A stretch of DNA of 64,000 nucleotides. Origin: Frateuria_A sp051900415 (GTDB lineage Bacteria; Pseudomonadota; Gammaproteobacteria; Xanthomonadales; Rhodanobacteraceae). Position numbers and translations under genes: made by a program. The stretch lies in the NCBI RefSeq assembly GCF_051900415.1, contig NZ_JBHZGL010000014.1, positions 44,943-108,942 on the forward strand, given 5' to 3'. Below, piece after piece: positions 50,391-59,434 of this stretch; within the stretch, counting starts at the first letter, position 1, and each line of letters starts with the position of its first letter. The notes beneath the pieces were generated by a model. That model searched no databases and was not told the DNA's origin. It saw nothing but the letters and a program-made list of their open reading frames with translations.

Positions 50391-50585
50391 TCAGCAGCAA
50401 CGCCCGCCGGTGCCCTTGTAGCGTGCTTCCTGCCGCTCGCGGAAGAACGTCTCGTAGCTCGGCACCACGCGCTCGGGATGATGCTCGCGCAGGTGGCGCA
50501 CGTACGCGTCGTAGTCGGGCACGCCACAGCACAGCCTCGCCGTCTGCACCGCGCGCGACCACGCCGTGCGGAGCCAGCGCTTCAT
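50391..50585 (-). CDS. ybdD: YbdD/YjiX-family small protein
   Basis: 64 aa. GVPDYDAYVRHLREHHPERVVPSYETFFRERQEARYKGTGGRCC is the family core, ending in the conserved Cys-Cys. These proteins always follow CstA-type pyruvate or peptide carriers and are needed for uptake by them in some species. Its ATG overlaps the cstA stop (ATGA). Confidence 0.93.
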   Translation of the reverse strand: MKRWLRTAWSRAVQTARLCCGVPDYDAYVRHLREHHPERVVPSYETFFRERQEARYKGTGGRCC

Positions 50586-52666
50586 GGTGCGTTCCCCGCA
50601 ACGGCATCGAGCGCCACGTAGGGTTCCTCATGCGCCGTCGGATGGTTCGTGCGCCAAGCGCGCAGCATGGTCTGCAGGGTGAAGGCGACCATTGCCAGCA
50701 CCAGCAGCATGAACAGCCCCGTCAGCGCGGCATCGACGTAATTGTTGGTGACGATGCGCTGCATCTCCGCGACGTTTTTCGCAGGTGCGAGCAGCCGCCC
50801 CTCGGCGGCGGCCGCCGCGTACCTCTGCGCTGCGGCCGTAAAGCTGATCGGCCCAACCAGCTTTTCGTAACCGGCCGCCAGCGTGCACACGATCAGCCAG
50901 ACCGCCGGGATGCCCGGCACCCAGACGAACCGCTCGCGCTTGAGCTTCACCACCACCACCGTCGCCAGCAGCAACGCGATCGCCGCCAGCATCTGGTTGG
51001 CGATGCCGAACAGCGGCCACAGCGTGTTGATGCCGCCCAGCGGATCGACCGCGCCCTGGTAGAGGAAGTAGCCCCATAGCCCCACGCAGATCGCCGTGGC
51101 GAGCAGGTTACCCGTCCACGATTCGGTCTGCTGCAGCGGCTTGTGGATGAGGCCGGCGATCTCCTGGATCATGAAGCGGCCCACGCGCGTGCCGGCGTCC
51201 ACCGTGGTGAGGATGAACAGCGCCTCGAACAGGATCGCGTAGTGATACCAGAACGCCATCATGCCGCCGCCGGGCAGGATCTCGTGCAGCAGCCGCGCCA
51301 TGCCCACCGCGAGCGTGGGCGCGCCGCCGGCGCGTGAGAGCACGCTCGCTTCGCCGATGTCGCGCGCGGTCTGCGTAAGCTGGTCGGGCGTGACCACGAA
51401 GCCCCACTGGCTGATGGTTTGCGCGGCGTGCTCGGCGGTGGTGCCGATCAGCGCCGCCGGCGAATTCATCGCGAAGTACACGCCCGGATGCAGCGACGCG
51501 GCCGCCACCAGCGCCATGATCGCCACGAACGCCTCCATCAGCATGCCGCCGTAGCCGACCAGGCGCGCCTCGCCTTCATTGGCGAGCAGCTTCGGCGTGG
51601 TGCCCGAGGCGATGATCGAGTGCCAGCCCGACACCGCGCCGCAGGCGATGGTGATGAACAGGAACGGGAACAGGTCACCCTGGAACACCGGCCCGGTGCC
51701 GCCGATGAAGCGCGTGACCGCGGCCATCTGCAGCGTCGGCGCAGCAAGGAAGATCGCCAGCGCCAGCAGCGCGATGGTGCCGATCTTGAGGAACGTCGAC
51801 AGGTAATCGCGCGGCGCCAGCAGCAGCCACACCGGCAGCACCGAGGCGCAGAAGCCGTACGCGATCAGCAGCCACGCCAGCGCCTTCGCGTCGAAGTCGA
51901 ACAGCGGCGCCAGCGTGGCCGATTCGGCGACGAAGCGACCCAGCCAGATCGAGCCGAGCAGCAGCACCAGCCCGATGATCGACACCTCCAGAATGCGGCC
52001 CGGCCGCAGCCAGCGCAGGTACACGCCCATCAGCAGCGCGATCGGGATCGTCGCGGCCACGGTGAAGGTGCCCCACGGGCTGTGCGTGAGCGCCTTGACC
52101 ACCACCAGCGCGAGCACCGCCAGCACGATCATCATCAGCACCAGCACGCCGAACATGGCCACCACGCCGGGCAGCGGCCCCAGTTCCTCGCGCAGCATGT
52201 GGCCGAGCGAACGGCCATCGCGGCGCAGCGACAGCGCCAAAATCATGAAGTCCTGCACCGCGCCGGCGAACACCACGCCGAACAGGATCCACAACGTGCC
52301 CGGCAGGTAGCCCATCTGCGCCGCCAGCACCGGACCCACCAGCGGACCGGCGCCGGCAATGGCGGCGAAGTGGTGACCGAACACCACCCACTTGTCGGTC
52401 GGAACGTAGTCGAGTCCGTCCGGATGGCGCATCGCCGGCGTGGCGCGGCTGGCGTCGAGCTGCAGCACGTGCCGTTCGACGAAGCGGCCGTAGAAGCGGT
52501 AGCCGATCACGAACACCGCGATCGCTGCGGCGACCAGCCAGATCGCGTTGATCGGTTCGCCCCGGCGCAGCGCGACCACGCCCAAACAGAACGCGCCGAC
52601 GAGGGCGATCGCGGCCCACAGGATCTTCGCCGCAGGGCTGCTCGGAACGGAGGCGCGGGTGTGCAT
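50582..52666 (-). CDS. cstA: Carbon starvation protein CstA (pyruvate/peptide transporter)
   Basis: 694 aa inner-membrane transporter of the CstA/BtsT family with about 16-18 helices. N-terminal YGRFVERHVLQLDASRATPAMRHPDGLDYVPT and FGHHFAAIAGAGPLVGPVLAAQMGYLPG are family signatures. E. coli relatives import pyruvate and peptides. Start ATG 52666 follows GAGGAGA, a strong ribosome site; upstream reading has no homology. Forms a unit with ybdD. Confidence 0.95.
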   Translation of the reverse strand: MHTRASVPSSPAAKILWAAIALVGAFCLGVVALRRGEPINAIWLVAAAIAVFVIGYRFYGRFVERHVLQLDASRATPAMRHPDGLDYVPTDKWVVFGHHFAAIAGAGPLVGPVLAAQMGYLPGTLWILFGVVFAGAVQDFMILALSLRRDGRSLGHMLREELGPLPGVVAMFGVLVLMMIVLAVLALVVVKALTHSPWGTFTVAATIPIALLMGVYLRWLRPGRILEVSIIGLVLLLGSIWLGRFVAESATLAPLFDFDAKALAWLLIAYGFCASVLPVWLLLAPRDYLSTFLKIGTIALLALAIFLAAPTLQMAAVTRFIGGTGPVFQGDLFPFLFITIACGAVSGWHSIIASGTTPKLLANEGEARLVGYGGMLMEAFVAIMALVAAASLHPGVYFAMNSPAALIGTTAEHAAQTISQWGFVVTPDQLTQTARDIGEASVLSRAGGAPTLAVGMARLLHEILPGGGMMAFWYHYAILFEALFILTTVDAGTRVGRFMIQEIAGLIHKPLQQTESWTGNLLATAICVGLWGYFLYQGAVDPLGGINTLWPLFGIANQMLAAIALLLATVVVVKLKRERFVWVPGIPAVWLIVCTLAAGYEKLVGPISFTAAAQRYAAAAAEGRLLAPAKNVAEMQRIVTNNYVDAALTGLFMLLVLAMVAFTLQTMLRAWRTNHPTAHEEPYVALDAVAGNAP

Positions 52667-52907
52667 GGGCTTCTCCTCGACGGTCGGGCAAGAGTCGTCC
52701 CGGGAAGGGCGGTGGGTCAAATGCCGGATGCTGTGTTGCTTCTCTACTCGGTCCGCCGTGAAAGGGAATGGCCCTCGCAGGAAACCGACGAATTCCCCGC
52801 GAGCCCGGGGAAGGATCTCTGTGCGAGGGGACTCAACAAAGGAAGCGATCACGACGCGCGCGCCATGGCGCGCGTAAACTCGCCCCGCATCCCCACGGAG
52901 TCCTGCC

Positions 52908-53684
52908 ATGCGTCTGCGACCTGCCTGCCTCGGCTTCCTGCTGGCGATCGCCGCGCTGCCTGCTGCCGCCGGCGGCCAGCTCGACGACCTGCTCAAGCAA
53001 CTGAAACAGGGTACCCACGCCAGCAGTACCGCGCGCGGCGCCAACCTGCCCGGCAGCGACATCGCCGCGGGCCTCAAGGAGGCGCTCGCCAAAGGCACCA
53101 CCCACGCGATCAACACGCTCGGACGCACCGACGGCTTCTGGGGCAACGCCAAGGTGCGCATCCCGCTGCCGGGCAAGCTCAAGCAGGTGGGCGACCTGGC
53201 CCGGAAGCTCGGGCAGGGCGAGAAGGTCGATGCCTTCGAGCTCAGCATGAACCGCGCCGCCGAAAAGGCCGTGCCGCAGGTGGCCGACATCTTCGGCGAC
53301 GCCATCCGCAAGATGACCCTGCAGGACGCGCGCGGCATCCTCACCGGCGGCGACCATGCCGCCACCGACTTCTTCCGCCGCGTCGCTGGCGACGCGCTGA
53401 CCGCGCGCATCCATCCGATCGTCGCCCAGGCGACCGACCGCGTCGGTGTCACGCAGAAATACAAGGCGCTCACCGCGGCCGGCGGGGGCGCCGGACTGGG
53501 CGACGTGCTCGGCGCGCTGGGCGGCAACGACGGCAAGCGCAACCCGCTCGACCTGGACGACTACGTCACCCAGCAGACGCTCGACGGCCTGTTCACCATG
53601 ATCGGCGAACAGGAGCAGGCGATCCGCAGGAATCCCGCCGCACGCACCACCGACCTGCTGAAGAAGGTCTTCGGCAGCCGCTAG
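52908..53684 (+). CDS. DUF4197-family exported protein
   Basis: 258 aa. Signal peptide (about 21 residues, LPAAAGG), then the DUF4197 pattern: GLKEALAKGTTHAINTLGRTDGFWGNAKVRIPLPGKLK and FELSMNRAAEKAVPQVADIFGDAIRKMTLQDARGIL, TDFFRR, and C-terminal ..LDGLFTMIGEQEQAIRRNPAARTTDLLKKVFGSR. Function unknown; typically an all-helical periplasmic protein. Starts 242 bp downstream of the divergent cstA start. Confidence 0.9.
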   Translation: MRLRPACLGFLLAIAALPAAAGGQLDDLLKQLKQGTHASSTARGANLPGSDIAAGLKEALAKGTTHAINTLGRTDGFWGNAKVRIPLPGKLKQVGDLARKLGQGEKVDAFELSMNRAAEKAVPQVADIFGDAIRKMTLQDARGILTGGDHAATDFFRRVAGDALTARIHPIVAQATDRVGVTQKYKALTAAGGGAGLGDVLGALGGNDGKRNPLDLDDYVTQQTLDGLFTMIGEQEQAIRRNPAARTTDLLKKVFGSR

Positions 53685-53812
53685 TGGCGTTTGGGTGGGC
53701 TTCGGCCCGCCACGGCGCGCGCCGGGTAATGGGATGAGCCCGCCTGCGAGGCTCGATCTTGCAATCGACCTGCCGCGCCCGCAGACCTGTACCGTTACCA
53801 CGCGAGGCCCCG

Positions 53813-54349
53813 ATGATCCGCGACATCCTCAAGATGGGCGACCCCCGCCTGACGCGCATTGCTTCCCCGGTGTCCGCGGCGATGATCGGCAGCGCCGAGC
53901 TGGATCAGCTCATCCAGGACATGTTCGACACCATGGAAGCCGCCGGCGGCGTCGGCCTGGCCGCACCGCAGATCGGCGTGGACCTGCAACTGGTGATCTT
54001 CGGCTTCGACCGATCCGATCGCTACCCGGACGCCCCGGCGGTCCCGCGCACGATCCTGCTCAACCCGCTGGTGACGCCAGCCTCGCAGGACATGGAGGAG
54101 GGCTGGGAAGGCTGCCTGTCGGTCCCCGGCCTGCGCGGCGCGGTGAACCGCTTCACGCTGATCCGCTACCAGGGCATCGACCCGAAGGGCCAGCCGATCG
54201 ACCGCACGGCCGAGGGCTTCCACGCCCGCGTGGTACAGCACGAATGCGACCACCTGATCGGGCGCCTGTATCCCTCGCGCATTACCGACTTCGCCAAGTT
54301 CGGCTTCACCGACGTGCTGTTCCCCGGCCAGGGCGAACACGAGGACTGA
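53813..54349 (+). CDS. def: Peptide deformylase
   Basis: 178-aa metalloenzyme removing formyl from nascent proteins. The three motifs are GGVGLAAPQIG (45-55), EGCLSVPG (metal Cys101) and QHECDHLIG (metal His143 and His147, catalytic Glu144). The isolated setting, without fmt, and slightly longer loops suggest it may be a second deformylase copy beside a def-fmt elsewhere. Start ATG 53813. Confidence 0.95.
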   Translation: MIRDILKMGDPRLTRIASPVSAAMIGSAELDQLIQDMFDTMEAAGGVGLAAPQIGVDLQLVIFGFDRSDRYPDAPAVPRTILLNPLVTPASQDMEEGWEGCLSVPGLRGAVNRFTLIRYQGIDPKGQPIDRTAEGFHARVVQHECDHLIGRLYPSRITDFAKFGFTDVLFPGQGEHED

Positions 54350-54399
54350 CCCGCCATAATGGCCCGGCGTCGGCGTCGGCGCGCTGCAAGGGAATGCGC

Positions 54400-55560
54400 A
54401 TGCGAGTGAGCCTGGCCCTCCTGTGCTTCATCGTGGCGACCGCGTCGTGGGCCCACGCGGCGCCAGCCGCGGCCCCACTGGACCCCGTCATCCACGCGCT
54501 GTGCTCGAAAGACGTGGTGCTCCTCGGCGAGGACGCCAACCACGCCGCCGCCACTACGCTCCAGGTGAAGTCCCGACTGGTTGAGCGACTGGTCGCCCGG
54601 TGCGGGTTCCGGGGCGTGGTGTTCGAGAGCCAGTTCTACGACATGCTCGCTGCACAGCGCCACCTGGCCGCGGGCTCGGGAACCCGCCAGCAACTCACCG
54701 ACGCGATCGGGGCGCTCTGGTCGCGCTATCCATCCTTCGCGCCGCTGGCGGATTGGCTGTTCAAGGAGACCAGGGCGGGCCGCATCTACGTCGCTGGCAT
54801 GGACCCCCAGGTCGGCGGCATCACGGCGTACTACACGCAGCAACGGTTGCCCGGTGTGCTGGCGGGCGTACTGGCCGGCGGACGCCGGCGCACCTGCGAG
54901 CAGGTCATCGGGCGCCATGACCGCTGGACGTATGACGACACCCATCCGTTCGATAGCCGCGCCCTGGACCAGTTGCGTGGCTGCCTCCGCGACATCCGCG
55001 CGGGGCTCGATGCACGGCCCGCCGGCGTCTCGCCCGACGTGCGGGCGATGGCCGATTCGTACACCGACTACCTGGCGTTCGCCGACGGTGACCCCGGCGG
55101 CCTTCGCGACCGCGCGATGTACGCCAACCTGAAGCGCATACGCGCAAGCTGGCCGGCAGGCACCCGCGTCATCGTCTGGTGTGCAAGCGTGCACGCGGCC
55201 CGATCGCTGGAGGGGGCAAGGCCCGGCGTGCGACCGTTCGGCAGCTATGTGCACGCCAGTCTCGGCGATCACGCCGCTGCCGTGGGCTTCAGCGCCTTGT
55301 CGGGCAGCTACGGTCAGGTCGGCGGCCGCGGCCCGGCGCACACCTTGGTTCCTGCAGCGCCCGGTAGCCTGGAAGCGGTGGCGTATGCGCATGCGGAGCG
55401 GGCCCCGCTGCGCTTTCTCGACCGCGGCCAGCTGCGGGCCTTGGGCAAGGTTTCCGGGCGTGCCCTGGTCTACGGCACGCCGTATACGCTCGACTGGTCG
55501 AAGGTGCTGGACGGGGTGATCGTGCTGCGCGAGGAATCAGCCGCCGTTGCGAGGCCCTGA
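54400..55560 (+). CDS. Exported erythromycin-esterase-like protein
   Basis: 386 aa. Signal peptide (about 20 residues, SWAHAAP). The erythromycin-esterase family motifs VVLLGEDANHAAATT (Ere EAxH-like Glu/His), GVVFESQF (Glu), ADWLFKETRAGRIYVAGMDPQ and a C-terminal His-containing VIVWCASVHAARS stretch are visible. Family members include true macrolide esterases but most are of unknown function, and this one is exported, unlike EreA. Start ATG 54400 (with GGGA at good spacing) rather than the ATG two codons upstream. Confidence 0.8.
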   Translation: MRVSLALLCFIVATASWAHAAPAAAPLDPVIHALCSKDVVLLGEDANHAAATTLQVKSRLVERLVARCGFRGVVFESQFYDMLAAQRHLAAGSGTRQQLTDAIGALWSRYPSFAPLADWLFKETRAGRIYVAGMDPQVGGITAYYTQQRLPGVLAGVLAGGRRRTCEQVIGRHDRWTYDDTHPFDSRALDQLRGCLRDIRAGLDARPAGVSPDVRAMADSYTDYLAFADGDPGGLRDRAMYANLKRIRASWPAGTRVIVWCASVHAARSLEGARPGVRPFGSYVHASLGDHAAAVGFSALSGSYGQVGGRGPAHTLVPAAPGSLEAVAYAHAERAPLRFLDRGQLRALGKVSGRALVYGTPYTLDWSKVLDGVIVLREESAAVARP

Positions 55561-55629
55561 GTTCCGCACCGCAGCGGCCAAGGCCCGCTTGACGCTATCC
55601 TGCGCCGTTGCCACACGCCAGGGGGCCCG

Positions 55630-56382
55630 ATGGACGCATCCACATCCGCCGCACCGATGCGCGGCTTCCGCTACTACGACCTGCTGGTCGGCGGCATGAT
55701 CGCCGTGTTGCTGTGTTCCAACCTGATCGGTCCGGCCAAGGTCTGCACGATCACGTTGCCGGTGCTTGGGGCGTTGTCGTTCGGCGCCGGCAACCTGTTC
55801 TTCCCGGCGAGCTACATCTTCGGCGACGTGCTCACCGAGGTTTACGGCTATGCCCGCGCGCGGCGCGCGATCTGGGCGGGCTTCGGCGCCATGCTGTTCG
55901 CCACGGCGATGTCGCAGGCGATCATCCACATGCCGCCGAGCCCGAGCGAGCCGTTCAACGCGCAACTGCAGCCGGCGCTGGAGATCGTGTTCGGCGGCAC
56001 CTGGCGCATCGCGCTTGCCTCCATCGTCGCCTACTGGCTGGGCGACTTCGCCAACTCCTTCGTGCTGGCGCGCATGAAGATCTGGACCCGCGGCCGCATG
56101 CTGTGGACGCGCACCATCGGCTCGACGCTGGTGGGGCAGGGCGTGGACAGCCTGACTTTCTACCCGATCGCCTTCATCGGCATCTGGGAGGGCCAGACCA
56201 TCTTCAAGGTGATCGCCTTCAACTGGGCGATGAAGGTGCTGGTGGAGGTGGTGTTCACGCCGCTGACCTACGCGGTGGTCGGCTTCCTCAAGTCGCGCGA
56301 GGGCGTGGACACCTACGACGAGCACACCCACTTCACCCCGTTCAGCCTCAAGGACGAGGGCGAGCTCAAGCGCTATGGCTGA
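55630..56382 (+). CDS. yhhQ: Queuosine precursor transporter (YhhQ/VUT family)
   Basis: 250 aa with six helices. SNLIGPAKVC, GNLFFPASYIFGDVLTEVYGYARARRAIWAG and GDFANSFVLARMK are the conserved VUT_1 stretches, and VGQGVDSLTFYPIAF carries the central Asp. YhhQ imports preQ0 and preQ1 in E. coli. QueE and QueC lie 20 kb away, so this cell can both make and salvage the precursor. The stop overlaps the start of the acyltransferase gene. Confidence 0.92.
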   Translation: MDASTSAAPMRGFRYYDLLVGGMIAVLLCSNLIGPAKVCTITLPVLGALSFGAGNLFFPASYIFGDVLTEVYGYARARRAIWAGFGAMLFATAMSQAIIHMPPSPSEPFNAQLQPALEIVFGGTWRIALASIVAYWLGDFANSFVLARMKIWTRGRMLWTRTIGSTLVGQGVDSLTFYPIAFIGIWEGQTIFKVIAFNWAMKVLVEVVFTPLTYAVVGFLKSREGVDTYDEHTHFTPFSLKDEGELKRYG

Positions 56383-57538
56383 GGCAGGCGGGGCGCCTAC
56401 CGCACGCAACGCCGGCATCGACCTGCTGCGCGGGCTGGCCATCGTGTTCGTGCTGCTCAACCACCTGGGCCTGCCGATGCGCATCCCGCTGAAGGCCACG
56501 GCGCTGGTAGACGTGCTGCCGGTGCGGTTGCTGCAGGCGCTCAACTACAACGGCTACGAAGCGGTGTTCGTGTTCTTCGTGATCTCCGGCTTCCTGATTG
56601 CCGGCAACGTGCTGGAGCGCTGGGGCAGCCTGGCACGGATCGACGTGAAGGCCTTCTACGCCCGCCGCTTTGCCCGCATCGTGCCGTGCCTGGTCGCGCT
56701 GCTGGCGGTGCTGGCCGTGCTGCACGGATTGGGCGTGGCGGATTACACCATCCATCGCCCGGGTCAATCGCTGGGCGGCGCGCTGCTCGCCGCGCTCGGC
56801 CTTCACCTGAACTGGTACGAAGGCCACACCGGCTACCTGCCGGGCAACTGGGACGTGCTCTGGTCGCTGTCGATCGAGGAGGCGTTCTACCTGGGCTTTC
56901 CGCTGGCCTGCCTGCTCATCCGGCGCACCTGGGTGCTGGTGCCGCTGCTGCTGATACTGGCGCTGTCGCTGCCGTGGACCCGCACGGCGCTGGACGGCAA
57001 CGAGATCTGGCAGGAGAAGGCGTACCTGCCGGGCATGGCGGCGATCGCCACCGGCGTGCTCGGCGCGTTGTGGTCCGCCCGTCTCGCTTCCATCCCGCCT
57101 CGCGCGGCCCGACTGCTGCGCTGGGGCGGCGCGCTCGGGCTGCTCGGCGCGACGCTGGGCGGCCACTGGCTGTGGCCGCTGCTGCACGAGGGCGTGATGC
57201 TGCTGCTCACCGGCTCCACGCTGGTGCTGCTGCTCGCCTTTCGCGGCGCGCCGCCGCGCGTGCCGCGCGGCCTGCGCTGGCTATGCAGCTGGGGCCGGCT
57301 CAGCTACGAGATCTACCTCAGCCACATGTTCGTGGTGTTCGTGCTCGTACGGCTGTTCCGCTGGAGCGGTGCCGACGCGCGCAGCGGCTACCTCTGGTAT
57401 GTGCCGGCGTTCGTGGCGTGCTGGGCGCTCGGCGTGCTGATTGCACGTTGTTGGTCGACGCCGTGCGACCGCTGGCTGCGCGACCGCTGGTTGCGTCGCA
57501 TGCCCGAGCACGTCGAGGCCGTCTCGCCGGTGGGCTGA
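56375..57538 (+). CDS. Acyltransferase-3 (OafA/NodX-type) membrane protein
   Basis: 387 aa with about ten helices. RNAGIDLLRGLAIVFVLLNH carries the Arg and His conserved in Acyl_transf_3; NYNGYEAVFVFFVISGFLIAGN is the second motif, and FYARRFARIVPCLVAL follows. Such proteins O-acetylate surface or secreted glycans or peptides; the acceptor is unknown. It overlaps yhhQ by 8 bp. Confidence 0.9.
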   Translation: MAEAGGAPTARNAGIDLLRGLAIVFVLLNHLGLPMRIPLKATALVDVLPVRLLQALNYNGYEAVFVFFVISGFLIAGNVLERWGSLARIDVKAFYARRFARIVPCLVALLAVLAVLHGLGVADYTIHRPGQSLGGALLAALGLHLNWYEGHTGYLPGNWDVLWSLSIEEAFYLGFPLACLLIRRTWVLVPLLLILALSLPWTRTALDGNEIWQEKAYLPGMAAIATGVLGALWSARLASIPPRAARLLRWGGALGLLGATLGGHWLWPLLHEGVMLLLTGSTLVLLLAFRGAPPRVPRGLRWLCSWGRLSYEIYLSHMFVVFVLVRLFRWSGADARSGYLWYVPAFVACWALGVLIARCWSTPCDRWLRDRWLRRMPEHVEAVSPVG

Positions 57539-57626
57539 CCATCTTTCCACGCGGGCGGGTGCAGGCTTGTGGCACGCCGCAGCCGGTGCCCCTGCAAAGG
57601 AGGCAGGGTGCGCGAGGAAGCTGCCC

Positions 57627-57908
57627 ATGCCCAACACCCTCATCGATCGAGCCATCCGCGAAAGAAGGTCCTTGCGCTTCGTCTACCAGGGCAAGCTGCG
57701 TGTCGTGGAACCGCAATGCCACGGCCGTGGGACCCGCGGCACCGAGCTGCTACGTGGCCGGCAAGTCAACGGGGACGAACCGTCCGAGCGTTTGTTCGAC
57801 GTCGCACACATGGTCGACCTTGCCTTGCTGGACGGGCACTTCGACGGCCCCGGTCCGCACTACCGGCGCAACGACTCGGCCATGGCGGAAGTGTTCTGCC
57901 AGTTGTGA
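57627..57908 (+). CDS. Small WYL-like protein
   Basis: 93 aa. IDRAIRERRSLRFVYQGKLRVVEPQCHGRGTRGTELLRGRQVNG resembles the WYL beta-barrel (ligand or nucleic-acid sensing), and the AMAEVFCQL tail fits the family of standalone WYL-like small proteins. No DNA-binding domain. Start ATG 57627. Confidence 0.75.
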   Translation: MPNTLIDRAIRERRSLRFVYQGKLRVVEPQCHGRGTRGTELLRGRQVNGDEPSERLFDVAHMVDLALLDGHFDGPGPHYRRNDSAMAEVFCQL

Positions 57909-57988
57909 AGACGCTGCGCCCGCTCTGCCGACCCCGACTAGACAAGGCCAGGCGCAGACTGCAGGACCCGCTTCGCCAAGGAGCCGCC

Positions 57989-58594
57989 ATGCTCTCCGCC
58001 TTCGGCCTCAACTGCACGCTCAAGCGCGACAACCAGCCGTCCTCGACCCAGAAACTGCTCGACCAGGTGTTGCGCGCACTCGATGGCCATGGCGTCAGCA
58101 CCTCGTACGAGCGCGCGGTCGACCATGACATCAAGCCCGGCGTGAAAACCGACGAAGGCCCGGGCGATGCGTGGCCGGCGATCCGCAAGCGCATCGACCA
58201 GGCCAACATCTTCGTGCTTGCCACCCCGATCTGGATGGGCCAGCCCTGCAGCGTCGCCAAGCGGGTGCTGGAACGGCTTGACGCGGTTTTCGGCGAGATC
58301 GACGAGCACGGCGTCTATCCCACCTTCGGCAAGGTCGCCATCGTCAGCGTGGTGGGTAACGAGGACGGAGCCCACCACGTCACTGCCGAGCTTTACCAAG
58401 CGTTGGCAGACGTCGGCTTCAGCATCCCGGGCGGCAGCTCCACCTACTGGGTCGGCGAGGCGATGCACAAGAAGAACTACATCGACCTCGACCAGACGCC
58501 CAAGGCGCTGGCCGGCGCCATCCAGACCCAGGCATCCAACGCCGCCCATCTGGCGGCGCTGTTGCGTGACAAGCCCTATCCCCCCACGCGATAG
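57989..58594 (+). CDS. Flavodoxin-family NAD(P)H-dependent oxidoreductase
   Basis: 201 aa. FGLNCTLKRDNQPSSTQKLLDQVLRAL (FMN phosphate-binding loop of the SSTQKL type), IFVLATPIWMGQPCSVAKRVLERLD and VAIVSVVGNEDGAHHVTAELYQALADVGF indicate the NADPH-dependent FMN-reductase/flavodoxin-like fold. Role unknown. Start ATG 57989 follows AGGAG. Confidence 0.85.
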   Translation: MLSAFGLNCTLKRDNQPSSTQKLLDQVLRALDGHGVSTSYERAVDHDIKPGVKTDEGPGDAWPAIRKRIDQANIFVLATPIWMGQPCSVAKRVLERLDAVFGEIDEHGVYPTFGKVAIVSVVGNEDGAHHVTAELYQALADVGFSIPGGSSTYWVGEAMHKKNYIDLDQTPKALAGAIQTQASNAAHLAALLRDKPYPPTR

Positions 58595-58616
58595 GGCCAG
58601 CGCGCGCGACCCGGGT

Positions 58617-58811
58617 TCAGCCGTCCGCTGGCGCGGGGCGCACCCGCTGGCCTGCGACGGCAGCACACCGCAGCACGTCCACGTATGACGCCAGCGACGC
58701 GGCGAGCACGTGGAGCGCGTGTTCCTCGGGCGCCATGCAGCGCTGCTGGAACGCCAAGGCCGGGCTGGCGCAGCGCACGACACAATCAGTCAGGCCGAGC
58801 CCGGGCTCCAA
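58617..58811 (-). CDS. Possible 64-aa hypothetical protein
   Basis: A minus-strand reading after the NTPase gene, starting at a TTG that overlaps it by 22 bp. Residues such as QQRCMAPEEHALHVLAASLASYVDVLRCAAVAG look protein-like, unlike the neighbouring frames, and are rich in Cys and Ala. No family recognised and the start is weak; an ATG inside would give only 39 aa. It could be the decayed end of another gene. Confidence 0.3.
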   Translation of the reverse strand: MEPGLGLTDCVVRCASPALAFQQRCMAPEEHALHVLAASLASYVDVLRCAAVAGQRVRPAPADG

Positions 58812-59299
58812 TGATTCGCATCGGTAAAGCGATCCAGGCATTCGCGCTTGCGACCGCTGAAGGCATCGAAGATCTGCCGGTGCGCATGGTAGGACCACGG
58901 ATCCTTCCGTTCGTAGTAGTCCGTAACCCAGGCCTGCAGATTCTCGAGCATGGCGTCCTGCGCTTCCTTTGATGCGTACTTGTGCGGCTCCCAAGGGCGC
59001 TGGCGGTTGTGCGCCAGGCAGGTTTCCAGCCCCGGATTGAGGAACACCAACTCCGTGCAGTGGCCCGACGCGGCGCGCACCAGTTCGCCGTAGCAGCCCT
59101 CGATGACCCACCGGTCATGCGCGTGAAGAAAGGCTTCGAGCGAAGCCGAGATGGCCTGCGCATCGCGCTGGACCGCGATCTGGTCAGGCTCCCAGACGAT
59201 GGAATCGAGATCGAGGTGGACCAGGCCATGCTCCCGGGCCAACCGCCTGGCCAGCGTGCTCTTGCCCGAACCCGAATTTCCAAAAAGAAGGACTCGCAT
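58790..59299 (-). CDS. AAA-type NTPase (adenylate/shikimate-kinase-like)
   Basis: 169 aa. P-loop GNSGSGKST at residues 7-15 near the N-terminus, then VHLDLDSIVWEPDQ and RWVIEGCYGE, typical of the FlaR/AAA_18-type small kinases found beside acquired genes. The substrate is unknown. Start ATG 59299. The first of a run of small minus-strand genes with no assigned pathway. Confidence 0.85.
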   Translation of the reverse strand: MRVLLFGNSGSGKSTLARRLAREHGLVHLDLDSIVWEPDQIAVQRDAQAISASLEAFLHAHDRWVIEGCYGELVRAASGHCTELVFLNPGLETCLAHNRQRPWEPHKYASKEAQDAMLENLQAWVTDYYERKDPWSYHAHRQIFDAFSGRKRECLDRFTDANHWSPGSA

Positions 59300-59434
59300 G
59301 CGGTCTCAAAACTCCCTGTTCGTGTCGGGCTTCAACCGCCGCTCGTGCAGCGGGGCGCAGCCAATGTCGAAAAACCGCAGACCGTCGCTGGCGCAGGAAC
59401 ATACCGTCGACACGGGTGCGGGTTAACCGAATGG

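Noticed and set aside
51419..53737. 772-aa plus-strand reading opposite cstA
   Set aside because: Antisense shadow across cstA and into the DUF4197 gene in the wrong frame.
58617..59111. 164-aa reading on the minus strand starting inside the NTPase gene
   Set aside because: Its first 100 residues are a shadow of the NTPase; only the last 64 residues look protein-like and are listed separately at low confidence.
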